A stretch of 64,000 nucleotides of DNA from an uncultured delta proteobacterium (lineage in GTDB: Bacteria; Desulfobacterota; Desulfobulbia; Desulfobulbales; Desulfocapsaceae), in contig CAIQWD010000107.1 in NCBI GenBank assembly GCA_903875445.1, forward strand, positions 45,322 through 109,321. The letters are read 5' to 3'. Both the position numbers and the translations under genes were made by a program. This document shows positions 1-8,958 of this stretch, piece by piece. Position 1 is the first letter of the stretch, and every line of letters starts with the position of its first letter. The notes beneath the pieces were generated by a model. That model had not been told where the DNA came from, searched no databases, and saw nothing but the letters and a program-made list of their open reading frames with translations.

Positions 1-533
1 TCGACGAAATGGTGGCCGAGAAGATCCCCACCAAGTACCGCGGCAAGTGGACCGCTCCGGCCAACGCCTGCGACGGCAACGGCCAGGGAAGCCCCTTCGC
101 CTGCTATATGTACGGCGTGTTTATGGCCGAAGTGGCAGTAAATACCGCGACCGGCGTTACCGCCGTCCTGAAGATGACGCTCATTGCCGATATCGGCAAA
201 ATCGCCAACCGGCTGGTGGTCGACGGCCAGATGTACGGCGGTATGGCGCAAGGAATCGGCCTTGCTCTTACCGAGGATTTCGAGGATATTAAGAAACACT
301 CGACCTTGCTCGGTGCCGGTTTCCCGTATATCAAACAGATCCCCGACGAAATGGAACTGGTCTATGTCGAGAGTGATCGTCCCGACGGCCCGTTCGGCGC
401 CTCCGGCGTCGGCGAACTGCCGCTGACCTGCCCGCATGCGGCGGTCATCAACGGTATCTACAACGCCTGCGGGGTGCGAATCACCCGGCTGCCGGCCCTG
501 CCTGAAAAGGTCCTGGCCGGATTGAAGAAGTAG
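1..533 (+). CDS. Molybdenum hydroxylase (aldehyde oxidoreductase/xanthine dehydrogenase type), molybdopterin-binding subunit, C-terminal fragment
   Basis: Only the last ~177 codons are in the window; the frame is open from the left edge and the gene starts outside it. The protein fragment matches the C-terminus of the Mo-binding subunit of the xanthine oxidase family. The GASGVGELPLTCPHAAV stretch contains the Gly-x-Gly-Glu segment whose glutamate is the catalytic base in this family, and MYGGMAQGIGLALTEDF is the usual conserved helix before it. Enzymes of this kind hydroxylate aldehydes or purines using molybdopterin, 2Fe-2S clusters and sometimes FAD. The genes that follow match the set next to DVU_1559 in Desulfovibrio vulgaris, so an aldehyde-oxidoreductase-like enzyme (Mop) is likely. 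The substrate cannot be read from this fragment. Confidence 0.85.
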   Translation, partial: DEMVAEKIPTKYRGKWTAPANACDGNGQGSPFACYMYGVFMAEVAVNTATGVTAVLKMTLIADIGKIANRLVVDGQMYGGMAQGIGLALTEDFEDIKKHSTLLGAGFPYIKQIPDEMELVYVESDRPDGPFGASGVGELPLTCPHAAVINGIYNACGVRITRLPALPEKVLAGLKK

Positions 534-539
534 CACCGG

Positions 540-574
540 CCCCCTCCGGGCAGCTACAGGCCCGGAGGGGGTTT
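540..574 (+). terminator. Intrinsic terminator after the molybdenum hydroxylase gene
   Basis: A perfect 12-bp GC-rich stem (540-551 with 560-571) has an 8-nt loop and is followed by a short T run. It separates the hydroxylase from the accessory operon at 588, so the two may be transcribed separately or at different levels. Confidence 0.7.
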
Positions 575-587
575 AAAGCGAGAAAGA

Positions 588-2849
588 ATGGAACAACAGG
601 AACTGCGCCACTGGGAAGCCCGATGTATTCAGGAAGAGCCTCCGCTCTGTCGTGCCGGCTGTCCGCTCGGGGTCGATGGCCGGAGCTTTGCCCGCACCAT
701 GGCCCGGGAGGATCTGGCCGGGGCTCGGGCGATCCTCGAAAAGACCATGCCGCTTATCGGCATTGTCGGCCGTCTCTGCGAGGCGCCATGTGAGCAGTAT
801 TGTCTGCGGCGGGAGTTCGGAGGCTCCATCGCCCTGGGCGGTCTGGAGCGCCTCTGCCTGTCCTCGGTTCCGGGGCGGGGCAAGATTCTTCGCCTGCCGG
901 CGCGCCCCAAAAAAGTACGGATCCTCGGTTCCGGCCCGAGCAGTCTGACCGTCGCTTTCGATCTTGCCAAAAAAGGTTATCCGGTAGTCCTTCTACACCT
1001 GGCGGATGGCCCGGGGGCCTGGTTGCGGGACCTGCCCGAATCGGCACTTCCGACCTCGGTATTGCAGGAGGAACTGGCGCGTCTGGTCACCCTCGGGGTG
1101 ACATTCCAGCCGGTTGCCGACCTGGATGCGTCACTTTATGCCACCGATGCGGGCGACGCCTGCTATATCGGCCAGGATGATGCCCTGACTCCCGACCTGA
1201 GAACCATGCTCGAAGCTCCTGACCCGATGACCTTTGCCCTCGCCGGGCCCGGACTTTTCACCGGTGGTCTTTGTTCCGTAGGCCACCCTTACCGGCTGAT
1301 CACCGATGTGTCCCAGGGCCGGGAGGCAGCGGTCTCCATCGACCGCTATCTGCAAGGCGCCTCGCTCACCGCCAGCCGTGTCCCCCTGCGGCATGGGCAA
1401 ACCGATCTCTTCACCGAAACCAAAGATGTTGCTGTGAAGATGCGGATTGTCGCCGCCGACCCCGCCAATTTCACCCGGCAGGAAGCAGTTGCCGAGGCCG
1501 ACCGCTGTCTCGACTGTCAATGCCTGGAATGTGTCAAACACTGCGTCTATCTGGCGGAATACGGCGCCTATCCGAAGACCTACGCCCGGCGGGTATATAA
1601 CAATTCGGCAATCGTCAAGGGCATCCATCAGGCCAACCGCTTCATCAACAGCTGTGCGCTCTGCGGCCAATGCGAGACCCTTTGCCCGAAGAATTTCTCC
1701 ATGGCCGAACTCTGTCTTGACGCTCGCCGCCTGATGGTCCGGGAAAATCGCATGCCCGCCTCGGCCCATTGGTTCGCCCTGCTGGAGATGCGGGCCGCCG
1801 CGAGTGAAACCGCCCTGGTTCGTCATGCACCCGATAAGACCTCAAGTCAGGTGATTTTTTTCCCCGGTTGCCAGCTGGCCGGCATCCGGCCTGACCAAAC
1901 CTTACGCCTCTATGCCCGCCTCCGCGAACTGCAAGCCGAAACCGGCATCTGGCTCGACTGTTGCGGCGCCCCAGCTCATTGGGCCGGCCGGGAAGAGGAG
2001 TTCTCCCAGTTTCGTGATCGCCTGGCAGGAATCTGGGACAGCATGGGTCGTCCCCAGGTGTTGACCGCCTGTTCGACCTGCCTGAAGATTTTCCGCGAGC
2101 ACCTGCCGGAAATTACCGTTGCCTCGGTATGGACACTACCTCTTACGACCGGTGCCAAAGGCGTTTCCCGCCCTGCCCTGGCCCTTACCGATCCGTGTAC
2201 CTCCCGCCACGACCCTGCGACCCGTCAGGCGGTGCGCGCCCTCCTTACGGCCATGGGCCAGGAACTCGCTCCGCTTGCCATGTCCGGAGAACTCACCGAA
2301 TGCTGTGGTTTCGGCGGTCTGATGGAAGGCGCCGACCCTGCCCTTGCCCGTAAGGTGACGGCGGCACGGGTGGCACAAGCGAACGGCGTTTTTTTGACCT
2401 ATTGCGCCATGTGCCGAGACCAGCTGGCCAAGACCGGCAAGCCGGTACTGCATCTCCTCGATCTCCTTTTCGCCGACACCACCCATCCGGCAGACGAAGC
2501 CCCGGCCTCGCTTTCAGCCCGCAGAGCGGGTAGACGCCTCTTGAAGGCTAAGTCCCTGGAAGAACTTCCGACGGACGAGCCGTGGGAGAAACTGTCTCTG
2601 ACCATTGCCGCGCCGGTGGCGGCCCTTCTTGAGGAACGGCGCATCCTTGTCGACGATATCCGCCAGGTGCTTTTTCATGCCGCCGGTGGGGGTGCCTCCT
2701 TCGAACACGGTGCCGATGGCCGCAGACTCGCCTCGGCGCGCCTTGGCGAGGTCACCTTTTGGGTGGAATACCGGCTGGTGAGTGAATCGTATCACATCGA
2801 GCGGTGTTGGAGCCATCGTATGACCATCGGCGGGGGAGGCGAATCATGA
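588..2849 (+). CDS. Pyridine nucleotide-disulfide oxidoreductase/dicluster Fe-S protein of the molybdenum hydroxylase cluster
   Basis: This 753-aa redox protein has several modules. Residues ~15-80 form a GltD-type N-terminal Fe-S domain (CRAGCPLG, CEAPCEQYC). A nucleotide-binding fold with GSGPSS follows near 113. Residues ~306-370 hold two 4Fe-4S motifs (CLDCQCLECVKHC, CALCGQCETLCP). Two CCG-type domains, as in HdrB/HdrD, lie near 426-465 (GCQ...CCGAP) and 571 (CCGFGG). The last ~80 residues are a separate small domain. It matches the family NCBI names pyridine nucleotide-disulfide oxidoreductase/dicluster-binding protein, found beside DVU_1551-1557-type genes. The likely role is electron transfer tied to maturation or function of the hydroxylase, but no reaction is established. 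Its stop overlaps the next start (ATGA). Confidence 0.85.
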   Translation: MEQQELRHWEARCIQEEPPLCRAGCPLGVDGRSFARTMAREDLAGARAILEKTMPLIGIVGRLCEAPCEQYCLRREFGGSIALGGLERLCLSSVPGRGKILRLPARPKKVRILGSGPSSLTVAFDLAKKGYPVVLLHLADGPGAWLRDLPESALPTSVLQEELARLVTLGVTFQPVADLDASLYATDAGDACYIGQDDALTPDLRTMLEAPDPMTFALAGPGLFTGGLCSVGHPYRLITDVSQGREAAVSIDRYLQGASLTASRVPLRHGQTDLFTETKDVAVKMRIVAADPANFTRQEAVAEADRCLDCQCLECVKHCVYLAEYGAYPKTYARRVYNNSAIVKGIHQANRFINSCALCGQCETLCPKNFSMAELCLDARRLMVRENRMPASAHWFALLEMRAAASETALVRHAPDKTSSQVIFFPGCQLAGIRPDQTLRLYARLRELQAETGIWLDCCGAPAHWAGREEEFSQFRDRLAGIWDSMGRPQVLTACSTCLKIFREHLPEITVASVWTLPLTTGAKGVSRPALALTDPCTSRHDPATRQAVRALLTAMGQELAPLAMSGELTECCGFGGLMEGADPALARKVTAARVAQANGVFLTYCAMCRDQLAKTGKPVLHLLDLLFADTTHPADEAPASLSARRAGRRLLKAKSLEELPTDEPWEKLSLTIAAPVAALLEERRILVDDIRQVLFHAAGGGASFEHGADGRRLASARLGEVTFWVEYRLVSESYHIERCWSHRMTIGGGGES

Positions 2850-3055
2850 GTCTTCGTTTTCTGCCGCAGGATATGAACTGGATCTGCCGGCCCTGCCGGG
2901 AGCCCCTGCAACCGGGCATGGTTGAGCTGCACTATATGGGCAATGTCTTCAAAGTCGAGTTGCCGGTCTGCCCAAAATGCGGAGCCGTCCTGATTGCCGA
3001 AGAGTTGGCCTTGGGGCGGATGCTCGAAGTGGAGCAGCTCCTCGAAGACAAATGA
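2846..3055 (+). CDS. DVU_1557-family small redox protein with two CxxC motifs
   Basis: The product is 69 aa. I chose ATG 2846 because it overlaps the upstream stop as ATGA, and longer versions would run deep into the upstream gene. The protein carries CRPC near residue 14 and CPKC near residue 42, a rubredoxin/zinc-ribbon-like pair that could bind one metal or form disulfides. It overlaps the next gene by another ATGA, so translation of the block is probably coupled. The assignment comes from size, Cys pattern and position between the dicluster flavoprotein and the methyltransferase, the order seen at DVU_1556-1558. Confidence 0.8.
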   Translation: MSLRFLPQDMNWICRPCREPLQPGMVELHYMGNVFKVELPVCPKCGAVLIAEELALGRMLEVEQLLEDK

Positions 3056-3747
3056 AACCGCTCTATCTGTCCACTGCCGTCCGCGCGGGGCTTGGGTCCG
3101 CGTTGCGGCCCGGCGGGACGACGCTGACCAAACGCATTCTCGACCTCGCCGCCCCGACCGCGAACAGCATGGTTGTCGATGCCGGTTGCGGATCGGGGGC
3201 AAGTATGGAACTGCTTAAAGATTACGGGATTCGAAGGATTGTCGGCTTCGATATCGATCCGCAGCTTGCCGGTGAGGCTCGACAAAAAGGCCTCGACATC
3301 GCCCTGGCCGATCTGGCCCGGCTGCCTCTGCCGGATAGCTGCCTCGACCTGGTACTCTGCGAGTGCGTGTGGAATCTCACCGATAAAAAAAGGGTGACGT
3401 CCGAGTTTGCCAGGGTCCTGCGACCGGGCGGCTACCTTGCCCTGACCGATATTTATAGCCGTACCGGCAAAACCGCAACATGGCCCCTGCCCTGCTGTTT
3501 TGCCGGGGCAACCGATCTGGCAACGGTTACGAATCTCTTTACCGAGGCCGGATTTACCGTGGAACTACTCGAAGACCACAGCCCCTTGCTTAACAAGACC
3601 GCCGCCGAGTTCGTCTTCACCCACGGCTCCCTGCAAGGTTTCTGGCAGGCGGTTACCGGCGATGCACACCTTGCAACCGCCGCCTGTTCGGCTGCCGCCG
3701 CCAGCCGTCCCGGGCTTTTTCTCCTTCTTGCGAGGCGTAGAGAATAG
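3052..3747 (+). CDS. DVU_1556-family SAM-dependent methyltransferase
   Basis: The product is 231 aa, started at ATG 3052, which overlaps the previous stop. It has the class I Rossmann methyltransferase motifs: VVDAGCGSGASMELL (motif I, ~residues 42-56), GFDID (acidic end of strand 2), LADLARLPLPDSCLDLVLCECVWNL (motif II/post-I region) and RVLRPGGYLALTD. The substrate is unknown. Its position next to a radical SAM enzyme, XdhC and a MobA-like transferase suggests a part in making or modifying a cofactor for the adjacent molybdenum hydroxylase. That role is inferred from conserved neighbourhood, not from the sequence itself. Confidence 0.85.
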   Translation: MKPLYLSTAVRAGLGSALRPGGTTLTKRILDLAAPTANSMVVDAGCGSGASMELLKDYGIRRIVGFDIDPQLAGEARQKGLDIALADLARLPLPDSCLDLVLCECVWNLTDKKRVTSEFARVLRPGGYLALTDIYSRTGKTATWPLPCCFAGATDLATVTNLFTEAGFTVELLEDHSPLLNKTAAEFVFTHGSLQGFWQAVTGDAHLATAACSAAAASRPGLFLLLARRRE

Positions 3748-3749
3748 TC

Positions 3750-4202
3750 ATGAACGAGTATGACCTTGATATCCTGAAGCTTGCCCGTCAGGGCTATTGT
3801 TGCAGTCAGATTGTTCTTCACCTGGCCCTCGATCTGCAGGGGCAAGAGAATCCCGGCCTTATTCGGGCTATGTCCGGGCTATGCCACGGCTTTTTTGCCG
3901 GCAAGGGGGGGGCATGCGGCGCCCTGACCGGGGCGGCCTGCCTCCTGGCCTATTATGCCGGCAAAGGCCGAGCGGACGAGGAGGCGCACGAACGGCTGCC
4001 GCTGATGCAGAGCGAGCTTGCCGAGTGGTTTGAGGACTACGCCACAACCCGTTTCGGCGGCATCAACTGCAGCGATATCGTCAGTGACGGTCGGCCTGAT
4101 ACCTCTGTCTGCGGTGGTCTGGTCTCCGAATGTTACGGTCGGGCCATGACCATCCTCGTCGAAAACGGTTTCGATCCGGCTGGCGACATCCATGACGACT
4201 GA
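3750..4202 (+). CDS. C-GCAxxG-C-C family redox protein (DVU_1555-type)
   Basis: The product is 150 aa and starts 2 nt after the methyltransferase stop. It shows the family signature: CCSQ near residue 14, GGACGALTGA near 55-64, and later conserved cysteines in GGINCSDI and VCGGLV. Members are small, predicted redox-active or metal-binding proteins (Pfam C_GCAxxG_C_C). The gene overlaps the following radical SAM gene by 11 nt, so it is part of the same coupled operon. No enzymatic activity can be claimed. Confidence 0.85.
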   Translation: MNEYDLDILKLARQGYCCSQIVLHLALDLQGQENPGLIRAMSGLCHGFFAGKGGACGALTGAACLLAYYAGKGRADEEAHERLPLMQSELAEWFEDYATTRFGGINCSDIVSDGRPDTSVCGGLVSECYGRAMTILVENGFDPAGDIHDD

Positions 4203-6855
4203 AGATTTGGGGGAGGTGGAAAGCGTCTGCCCGGAGTGTCTCGGCCGCCTGACCGGCCGCCTGGTCCGCGATGACGACTGCGTCCGACTGAAAAAACGCT
4301 GTCCGCAGCACGGTCCCTTTTCGGCGGTCGTGTGGCGGGGCGAGCCTGCCTTTGCCTCCTGGTATCGCCCGAAACTGCCCTATGACGGCGGCAATCGCCT
4401 GGTCAAGGACAAGGGTTGTCCGTTTGACTGTGGCCTGTGCGAGAACCATGAACAACGCACCTGCACGGCCCTGGTGGAAATCACCTCGCGCTGCAATCTC
4501 CATTGCCCGGTCTGCTTCGCCGACAGCGGTGCCGGCGGTGCCGATCCGGATTTGCAGGCCTTGGCCCGGATGTTTACCGGTATCCTGGCCGATACCGGCA
4601 GTTGCAATCTCCAACTCTCCGGCGGCGAGCCAACCCTGCGGACCGACCTAACGGAGATCGTCCGAGCGGCAGAAAGGGCGGGATTCACCTTTATTCAACT
4701 GAACAGCAACGGCCTGAGGTTTGCCCAAGACCCGGACCTTGCCCGGCGATTGCGGGGCGAGGGGCTCTCGTCGGTCTTTCTCCAGTTCGACGGGCTGGAC
4801 GACCGGGTGTTTACCACTCTTCGCGGTCGTGCGCTGTTTGCCGAGAAATGCCGGTCCATCGACAATTTGGCGGAAGCCGGCCTCGGCATCGTCCTGGTGC
4901 CGACGCTGGTGCGAGGTGTCAATACCGACCAGCTATGGCAGATAGTGCGCTTTGCCCTTGCCAGGCAACCGGCCGTACGCGGCGTGCATTTCCAGCCGAT
5001 GTGCTATTTCGGCAGGTTTCCGCAAAGTTTTACCCCCGACCACGTAACCCTGCCGGAAATCATGCAGGCCCTCGAAGACCAGAGTGAGGGGCGGGTAAAG
5101 ACCGGCGATTTCCGGCCGCCGGGCTGCGAACACGCCCTTTGCTCCTTTTCCGCCAAATACCTGGTGGAGAAGGATGGCGGACTGACCCGACTTGGAGGCG
5201 GCGCCTGCGACTGCACCCCCACACCGGCCGAGGACGGGGCGCGGGTCGCCATTGCCGCCACCGCCCGCCGCTGGGCCGCCATTCCCATGTACGCTCAGCC
5301 GGTTACGCCCCAACCGGCGGACGAACTCGACCTCTTCCTGCAACGCGCCCGCAGTCACACCTTCGCCCTCTCGGCCATGGCCTTCCAGGACGCATGGAAC
5401 CTCAGCCTCGAACGCCTGCGCGGCTGCTGCATCCATGTCGCACGCCCTGACGGTCGTCTCATCCCCTTTTGCAGCTTCAACCTCACCGCCCGTGACGGTC
5501 GGGCCTTGCACCGGCCGCGTCCGGCCGAGAAAGTAAGCTACCCGACGCCGGTCGATGCGCTCTCCGCCCGGCGACTGGGGATTGCCGGACCGCTTTCCCG
5601 GGAAAAGATCGAGCAGGCGCAGATGGCCGCCCTCAGGCAAACCCTGCAGCATGCCACCGCCAACAGCCTGCTGTATCGGCAGCGCCTGGCCGGCATCGAT
5701 ATCCGGGGAATCCAAACCCTCGCCGACCTGGGCCGCCTGCCTCTCCTCACAAGCGTTGAGCTTGCTGCCGATGGCTTGCGTCTGCTCGCCGTCTCGCAAA
5801 GCCGGGTGGCCCGTATTATTACCATGCAGACCTCGGGCAGCACCGGACCCGCCAAACGCTTATGCTTTACGGCGGCGGACCTGGCCGCGACCTTGGAGTT
5901 TTTTTTCGAGGGCATGTCGAGTCTCATCGGCACAGAGGACCGGGTGTTGGTGCTCCTGCCCTTTGCCCAGCCGGATTCGGTGGGCGATTTGCTGCTCCGC
6001 GCCCTCCGCGACGGCGGCATTAAGGCTAGCGGTCTTTGGCCGCCGACGGAAGAGACAGCCGGAACCATTCGCCACGACCGGCCGACCTGCCTGGTCGGCC
6101 TGCCGCAACACCTTCTCGCCCTGGCCGAGGAGATCGGGCCGGGATTGGTGCACTCGATGCTGCTCTGCTCCGATTACGCCGCCCCCGCCCTGCGCCGGCG
6201 GATTGAGGCCGCCTGCGGCTGCGCCACCTTTCTCCATTATGGCGCCACCGAGACCGGCCTCGGCGGCGGAGTGGAATGCGCAGCCCATAATGGTTGTCAC
6301 CTCCGCGAGTCGGATCTTCTCGTTGAGATCGTCGAACCGCAGACTGGCAGCCCATTGCCGGACGGTGAAATCGGCGAGGTGGTGATCACTACCCTTGATC
6401 GCGAGGCCATGCCGCTTATCCGCTACCGGACCGGCGACAGCGCCCGGCTCGACCGCTCACCCTGCGCCTGCGGCGGACTGACCGCCCGGCTGGTCGATAT
6501 TCGGGGGCGTCTTGACGGCTGCCTTCTGCCGGTCGGCGGCATGCTGCACAGCCAGGATCTGGATGATCATCTTTACCTCATCCCCGGCCTGCTCGACTAC
6601 CGGATCATCCTCGATAAAGATGGTCCCGACCGGCTGCATGCGGAGTTGCTGGCGACAGGTGATGAGATCGCCATTCTCGACCACTTCCGCCAAAAACTTT
6701 TGCTGATTCCGGCGATCCGTGCTAGTCTCGCCGATGGCCGATTGCTCCTCGGAACGATTCGCCGGGTGACGGGTTTTGCCGCCACCCATACCATCAAACG
6801 AACCATCCTCGACCTGCGCACGAAAGGAGAAAGATATGCGGCATGTTCTCGATAA
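4192..6855 (+). CDS. Fusion of TrsS-like radical SAM enzyme and DVU_1553-type AMP-dependent CoA ligase
   Basis: This 887-aa protein joins two enzymes. Residues ~1-450 are a radical SAM protein: an N-terminal CPEC, a GCPFDCGLC segment, the cluster-binding CNLHCPVC (CX3CX2C) near residue 102, LSGGEPTLR near 142, and a C-terminal tail with PFCSFN. Residues ~460-887 are an adenylate-forming ligase like phenylacetate-CoA ligase: TSGSTGPAKR (ATP loop, ~545), YGATETG (~683), and YRTGD with CACGG (~745-760). In relatives these are normally separate adjacent genes (DVU_1553 and DVU_1554 order). There is no stop or frameshift between them here, so the fusion looks genuine. It overlaps its upstream neighbour by 11 nt and xdhC by 20 nt. 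The substrate of either half is unknown; the cluster suggests modification of a molybdenum hydroxylase cofactor. Confidence 0.85.
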   Translation: MTTEDLGEVESVCPECLGRLTGRLVRDDDCVRLKKRCPQHGPFSAVVWRGEPAFASWYRPKLPYDGGNRLVKDKGCPFDCGLCENHEQRTCTALVEITSRCNLHCPVCFADSGAGGADPDLQALARMFTGILADTGSCNLQLSGGEPTLRTDLTEIVRAAERAGFTFIQLNSNGLRFAQDPDLARRLRGEGLSSVFLQFDGLDDRVFTTLRGRALFAEKCRSIDNLAEAGLGIVLVPTLVRGVNTDQLWQIVRFALARQPAVRGVHFQPMCYFGRFPQSFTPDHVTLPEIMQALEDQSEGRVKTGDFRPPGCEHALCSFSAKYLVEKDGGLTRLGGGACDCTPTPAEDGARVAIAATARRWAAIPMYAQPVTPQPADELDLFLQRARSHTFALSAMAFQDAWNLSLERLRGCCIHVARPDGRLIPFCSFNLTARDGRALHRPRPAEKVSYPTPVDALSARRLGIAGPLSREKIEQAQMAALRQTLQHATANSLLYRQRLAGIDIRGIQTLADLGRLPLLTSVELAADGLRLLAVSQSRVARIITMQTSGSTGPAKRLCFTAADLAATLEFFFEGMSSLIGTEDRVLVLLPFAQPDSVGDLLLRALRDGGIKASGLWPPTEETAGTIRHDRPTCLVGLPQHLLALAEEIGPGLVHSMLLCSDYAAPALRRRIEAACGCATFLHYGATETGLGGGVECAAHNGCHLRESDLLVEIVEPQTGSPLPDGEIGEVVITTLDREAMPLIRYRTGDSARLDRSPCACGGLTARLVDIRGRLDGCLLPVGGMLHSQDLDDHLYLIPGLLDYRIILDKDGPDRLHAELLATGDEIAILDHFRQKLLLIPAIRASLADGRLLLGTIRRVTGFAATHTIKRTILDLRTKGERYAACSR

Positions 6856-7849
6856 ACTTACCCGCACCCTGCAACTCAAACAGCCTGCGGTTCTTTGCGG
6901 CATTGTCCGCAACTCCGGCTCGGCACCTAGGACCTCGGGCGCCCGGATGGTGGTGGTAAGCGACGGCAGCATCGCCGGCAGCGTCGGCGGCGGCGCCCTT
7001 GAGGGCGCTTGTCAGGCCAAGGCCCGGGAACTTTTCCGGGGCCCGGCGACCTTTGCCGAGCTGGACTTTCAACTGACTGCCGCCTCCGCCGCCGAAGAGG
7101 GCATGGCCTGCGGCGGCTCGGCCACGGTACTGCTGCAACGCCTCGAACCGGAGATGCTGCCGTTTATAGAGCGCTTGCAAAAAGAGTACCTTGGTGGCCA
7201 ACGACCAATGCTGTTGACCATTTTGCCTAAAAAGGAGGAGCCGCCCCGCCTGCTCCTCCTCGATTCGCAGCAAAATCCCGAGGTGGCGACCGACCTGCGC
7301 CTGGAGATCACCCGCAAGGGCCGACGGGCGCCCTTTCTTCTCGACCACCGGGGGCGGGAGATCTTCGTCGAACCGCTGGTCCATCCCGGCACCGTCCACC
7401 TGGCCGGAGCCGGACACGTTGCTCTCGCCGTCGCCGAACTAGCGGCCTTCGTCGACTTTGAGGTCGTGGTTATGGACGACCGGCGGGAATTCGCCAACCC
7501 GGAACGATATCCAAAGGCGAGGGAAGTGCGTGTTCTCAATTCTTTTGCCGCCTGCCTAACCGGCCTCGGCCCGGACGACTACGTGGTCATCGTCACCCGC
7601 GGTCATCTCCACGACCGCGAGGTCCTCGCCCAGGCCCTCAGCACCAATGCCGGTTATATCGGCATGATCGGCAGCCGGAGAAAGCGGGCGGCGGTCTATG
7701 AATCGCTGCGCGGCGAAGGGGTCACCGACTCGGAACTGGCCCGCTGTCACTGCCCCATTGGTCTCGCCATCGACGCCGACACCCCGGAGGAGATTGCCCT
7801 CAGCATCGTCGCCGAGATGGTCCAGGTCCGCGCCAAAATGGCAACATGA
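6836..7849 (+). CDS. xdhC: XdhC/CoxI-family molybdenum hydroxylase maturation protein
   Basis: The product is 337 aa. ATG 6836 is preceded by AAGGAGAAAG and gives the family-typical start, so the upstream extension of the frame was rejected. The N-terminal XdhC domain contains SGSAPRTSGARMVV and GSVGGGALE. The C-terminal Rossmann domain contains VHLAGAGHVALAVAELA and VTRGHLHDREVLAQAL. XdhC proteins bind molybdenum cofactor and promote its sulfuration and insertion into xanthine dehydrogenase-type enzymes. The target here would be the hydroxylase ending at 533. It overlaps the previous gene by 20 nt and the next by 4 nt (ATGA). Confidence 0.92.
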   Translation: MRHVLDKLTRTLQLKQPAVLCGIVRNSGSAPRTSGARMVVVSDGSIAGSVGGGALEGACQAKARELFRGPATFAELDFQLTAASAAEEGMACGGSATVLLQRLEPEMLPFIERLQKEYLGGQRPMLLTILPKKEEPPRLLLLDSQQNPEVATDLRLEITRKGRRAPFLLDHRGREIFVEPLVHPGTVHLAGAGHVALAVAELAAFVDFEVVVMDDRREFANPERYPKAREVRVLNSFAACLTGLGPDDYVVIVTRGHLHDREVLAQALSTNAGYIGMIGSRRKRAAVYESLRGEGVTDSELARCHCPIGLAIDADTPEEIALSIVAEMVQVRAKMAT

Positions 7850-8958
7850 AGCTTGCGGCCATCCTTCTCGCCGCCGGCCTTTCCTCACGAATGGGGGATT
7901 TCAAACCCCTTATGCGGCTTGGCGGCGAGACCCTCCTTGCCCACTTAGCCGCCCTCTTTCGCCAGGCAAAAGTTCGTCGGATCATGGTGGTGACCGGCCA
8001 CCGTCATGAAGAGGTGGAGGTCGAGGCCCGGCGCCTGGGTCTTACCTCTGTGCATAACCCGGATTATGCCCGGGGCATGTACACCTCAATTCGGACAGGG
8101 GTACAAGGCCTTCCCAAGGTTGACGGCTTTTTCCTCCTGCCCGTGGATATCCCCCTCGTCCGACCGGCGACCCTTGCCGCCCTCACCGCCGCCTTCGACG
8201 GGCAAATGGCGATCCTGCCCCGTTTCACCGAAAAAAACGGCCATCCGCCCCTTCTCCCGTCTCATCTGATCCCTGCCATCCTCGACTACGACGGCCAGGA
8301 CGGTCTGCAGGGCTTGCTCGCAGGCTGCAAGTCAAAAGAGGTGAAGGAATTGCCGGTCTGGGACAAAGGCGTACTGCTTGATGCCGACACGCCGGAGGAC
8401 TTCGCCGTTCTTACCGCGCGTATGGCCCGCTTGCCAATTGGCGAACGGGTCGAGGCCCTAGCCCTGGCAGAACTCCTGATGCCGGAGAAAGGGCGGGTGC
8501 ACGGTCTGGCCGTTGCCCGGGTCGCCGAAGCCCTCGGCCTGGAGCTGGGTCGCAACGGTTGCAAACTCGATACCGACCTCCTCTATAACAGCGCCCTCCT
8601 CCACGACGTCGCCAAGGGCCGGACACGACACGAGGCGGCCGGGGCCAAACTCCTCGCGGGCCTCGGCCTCGGCCGGCTGGCGGAGGTTGTCGCCGTCCAC
8701 CGCGATGCCCCGCCACCCTCTACCGGCATCCTCTCGGAAAAGGAGGTGGTCTGCCTCGCCGATAAACTGGTCAGGGGACAGTACCGCGTTCCGGTGCGCC
8801 GGCGCTTTACGGAAAAACTGGAACTGTACGCCGGCAACAAGGCGGCCTGCCGCGCCATCAGGAGGCGCATGCATAACGCCCTTGCCCTGCAGGAGATGGT
8901 GGAGCTGGCGACGGGAAAGACAATCGAGGCAATCCTTGGCAATGGGCAGAACCAATGA
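7846..8958 (+). CDS. MobA-like nucleotidyltransferase fused to an HD domain (DVU_1551 family)
   Basis: In this 370-aa protein, residues ~1-195 are a MobA/MocA-like NTP transferase with LAAGLSSRMGDFKPL (nucleotide-binding signature) and LPVDIPLV (metal-binding aspartate region). MocA-type proteins attach CMP or GMP to molybdopterin. Residues ~205-340 look like an HD phosphohydrolase: RVHGLAVA, LLHDVAKG (the HD pair) and AVHRDA. This domain pair is known in DVU_1551-family proteins, so it is not unique here. It begins inside the xdhC stop and ends overlapping the next gene. The likely job is nucleotide transfer to the molybdenum cofactor; the role of the HD half is unknown. Confidence 0.85.
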   Translation: MKLAAILLAAGLSSRMGDFKPLMRLGGETLLAHLAALFRQAKVRRIMVVTGHRHEEVEVEARRLGLTSVHNPDYARGMYTSIRTGVQGLPKVDGFFLLPVDIPLVRPATLAALTAAFDGQMAILPRFTEKNGHPPLLPSHLIPAILDYDGQDGLQGLLAGCKSKEVKELPVWDKGVLLDADTPEDFAVLTARMARLPIGERVEALALAELLMPEKGRVHGLAVARVAEALGLELGRNGCKLDTDLLYNSALLHDVAKGRTRHEAAGAKLLAGLGLGRLAEVVAVHRDAPPPSTGILSEKEVVCLADKLVRGQYRVPVRRRFTEKLELYAGNKAACRAIRRRMHNALALQEMVELATGKTIEAILGNGQNQ

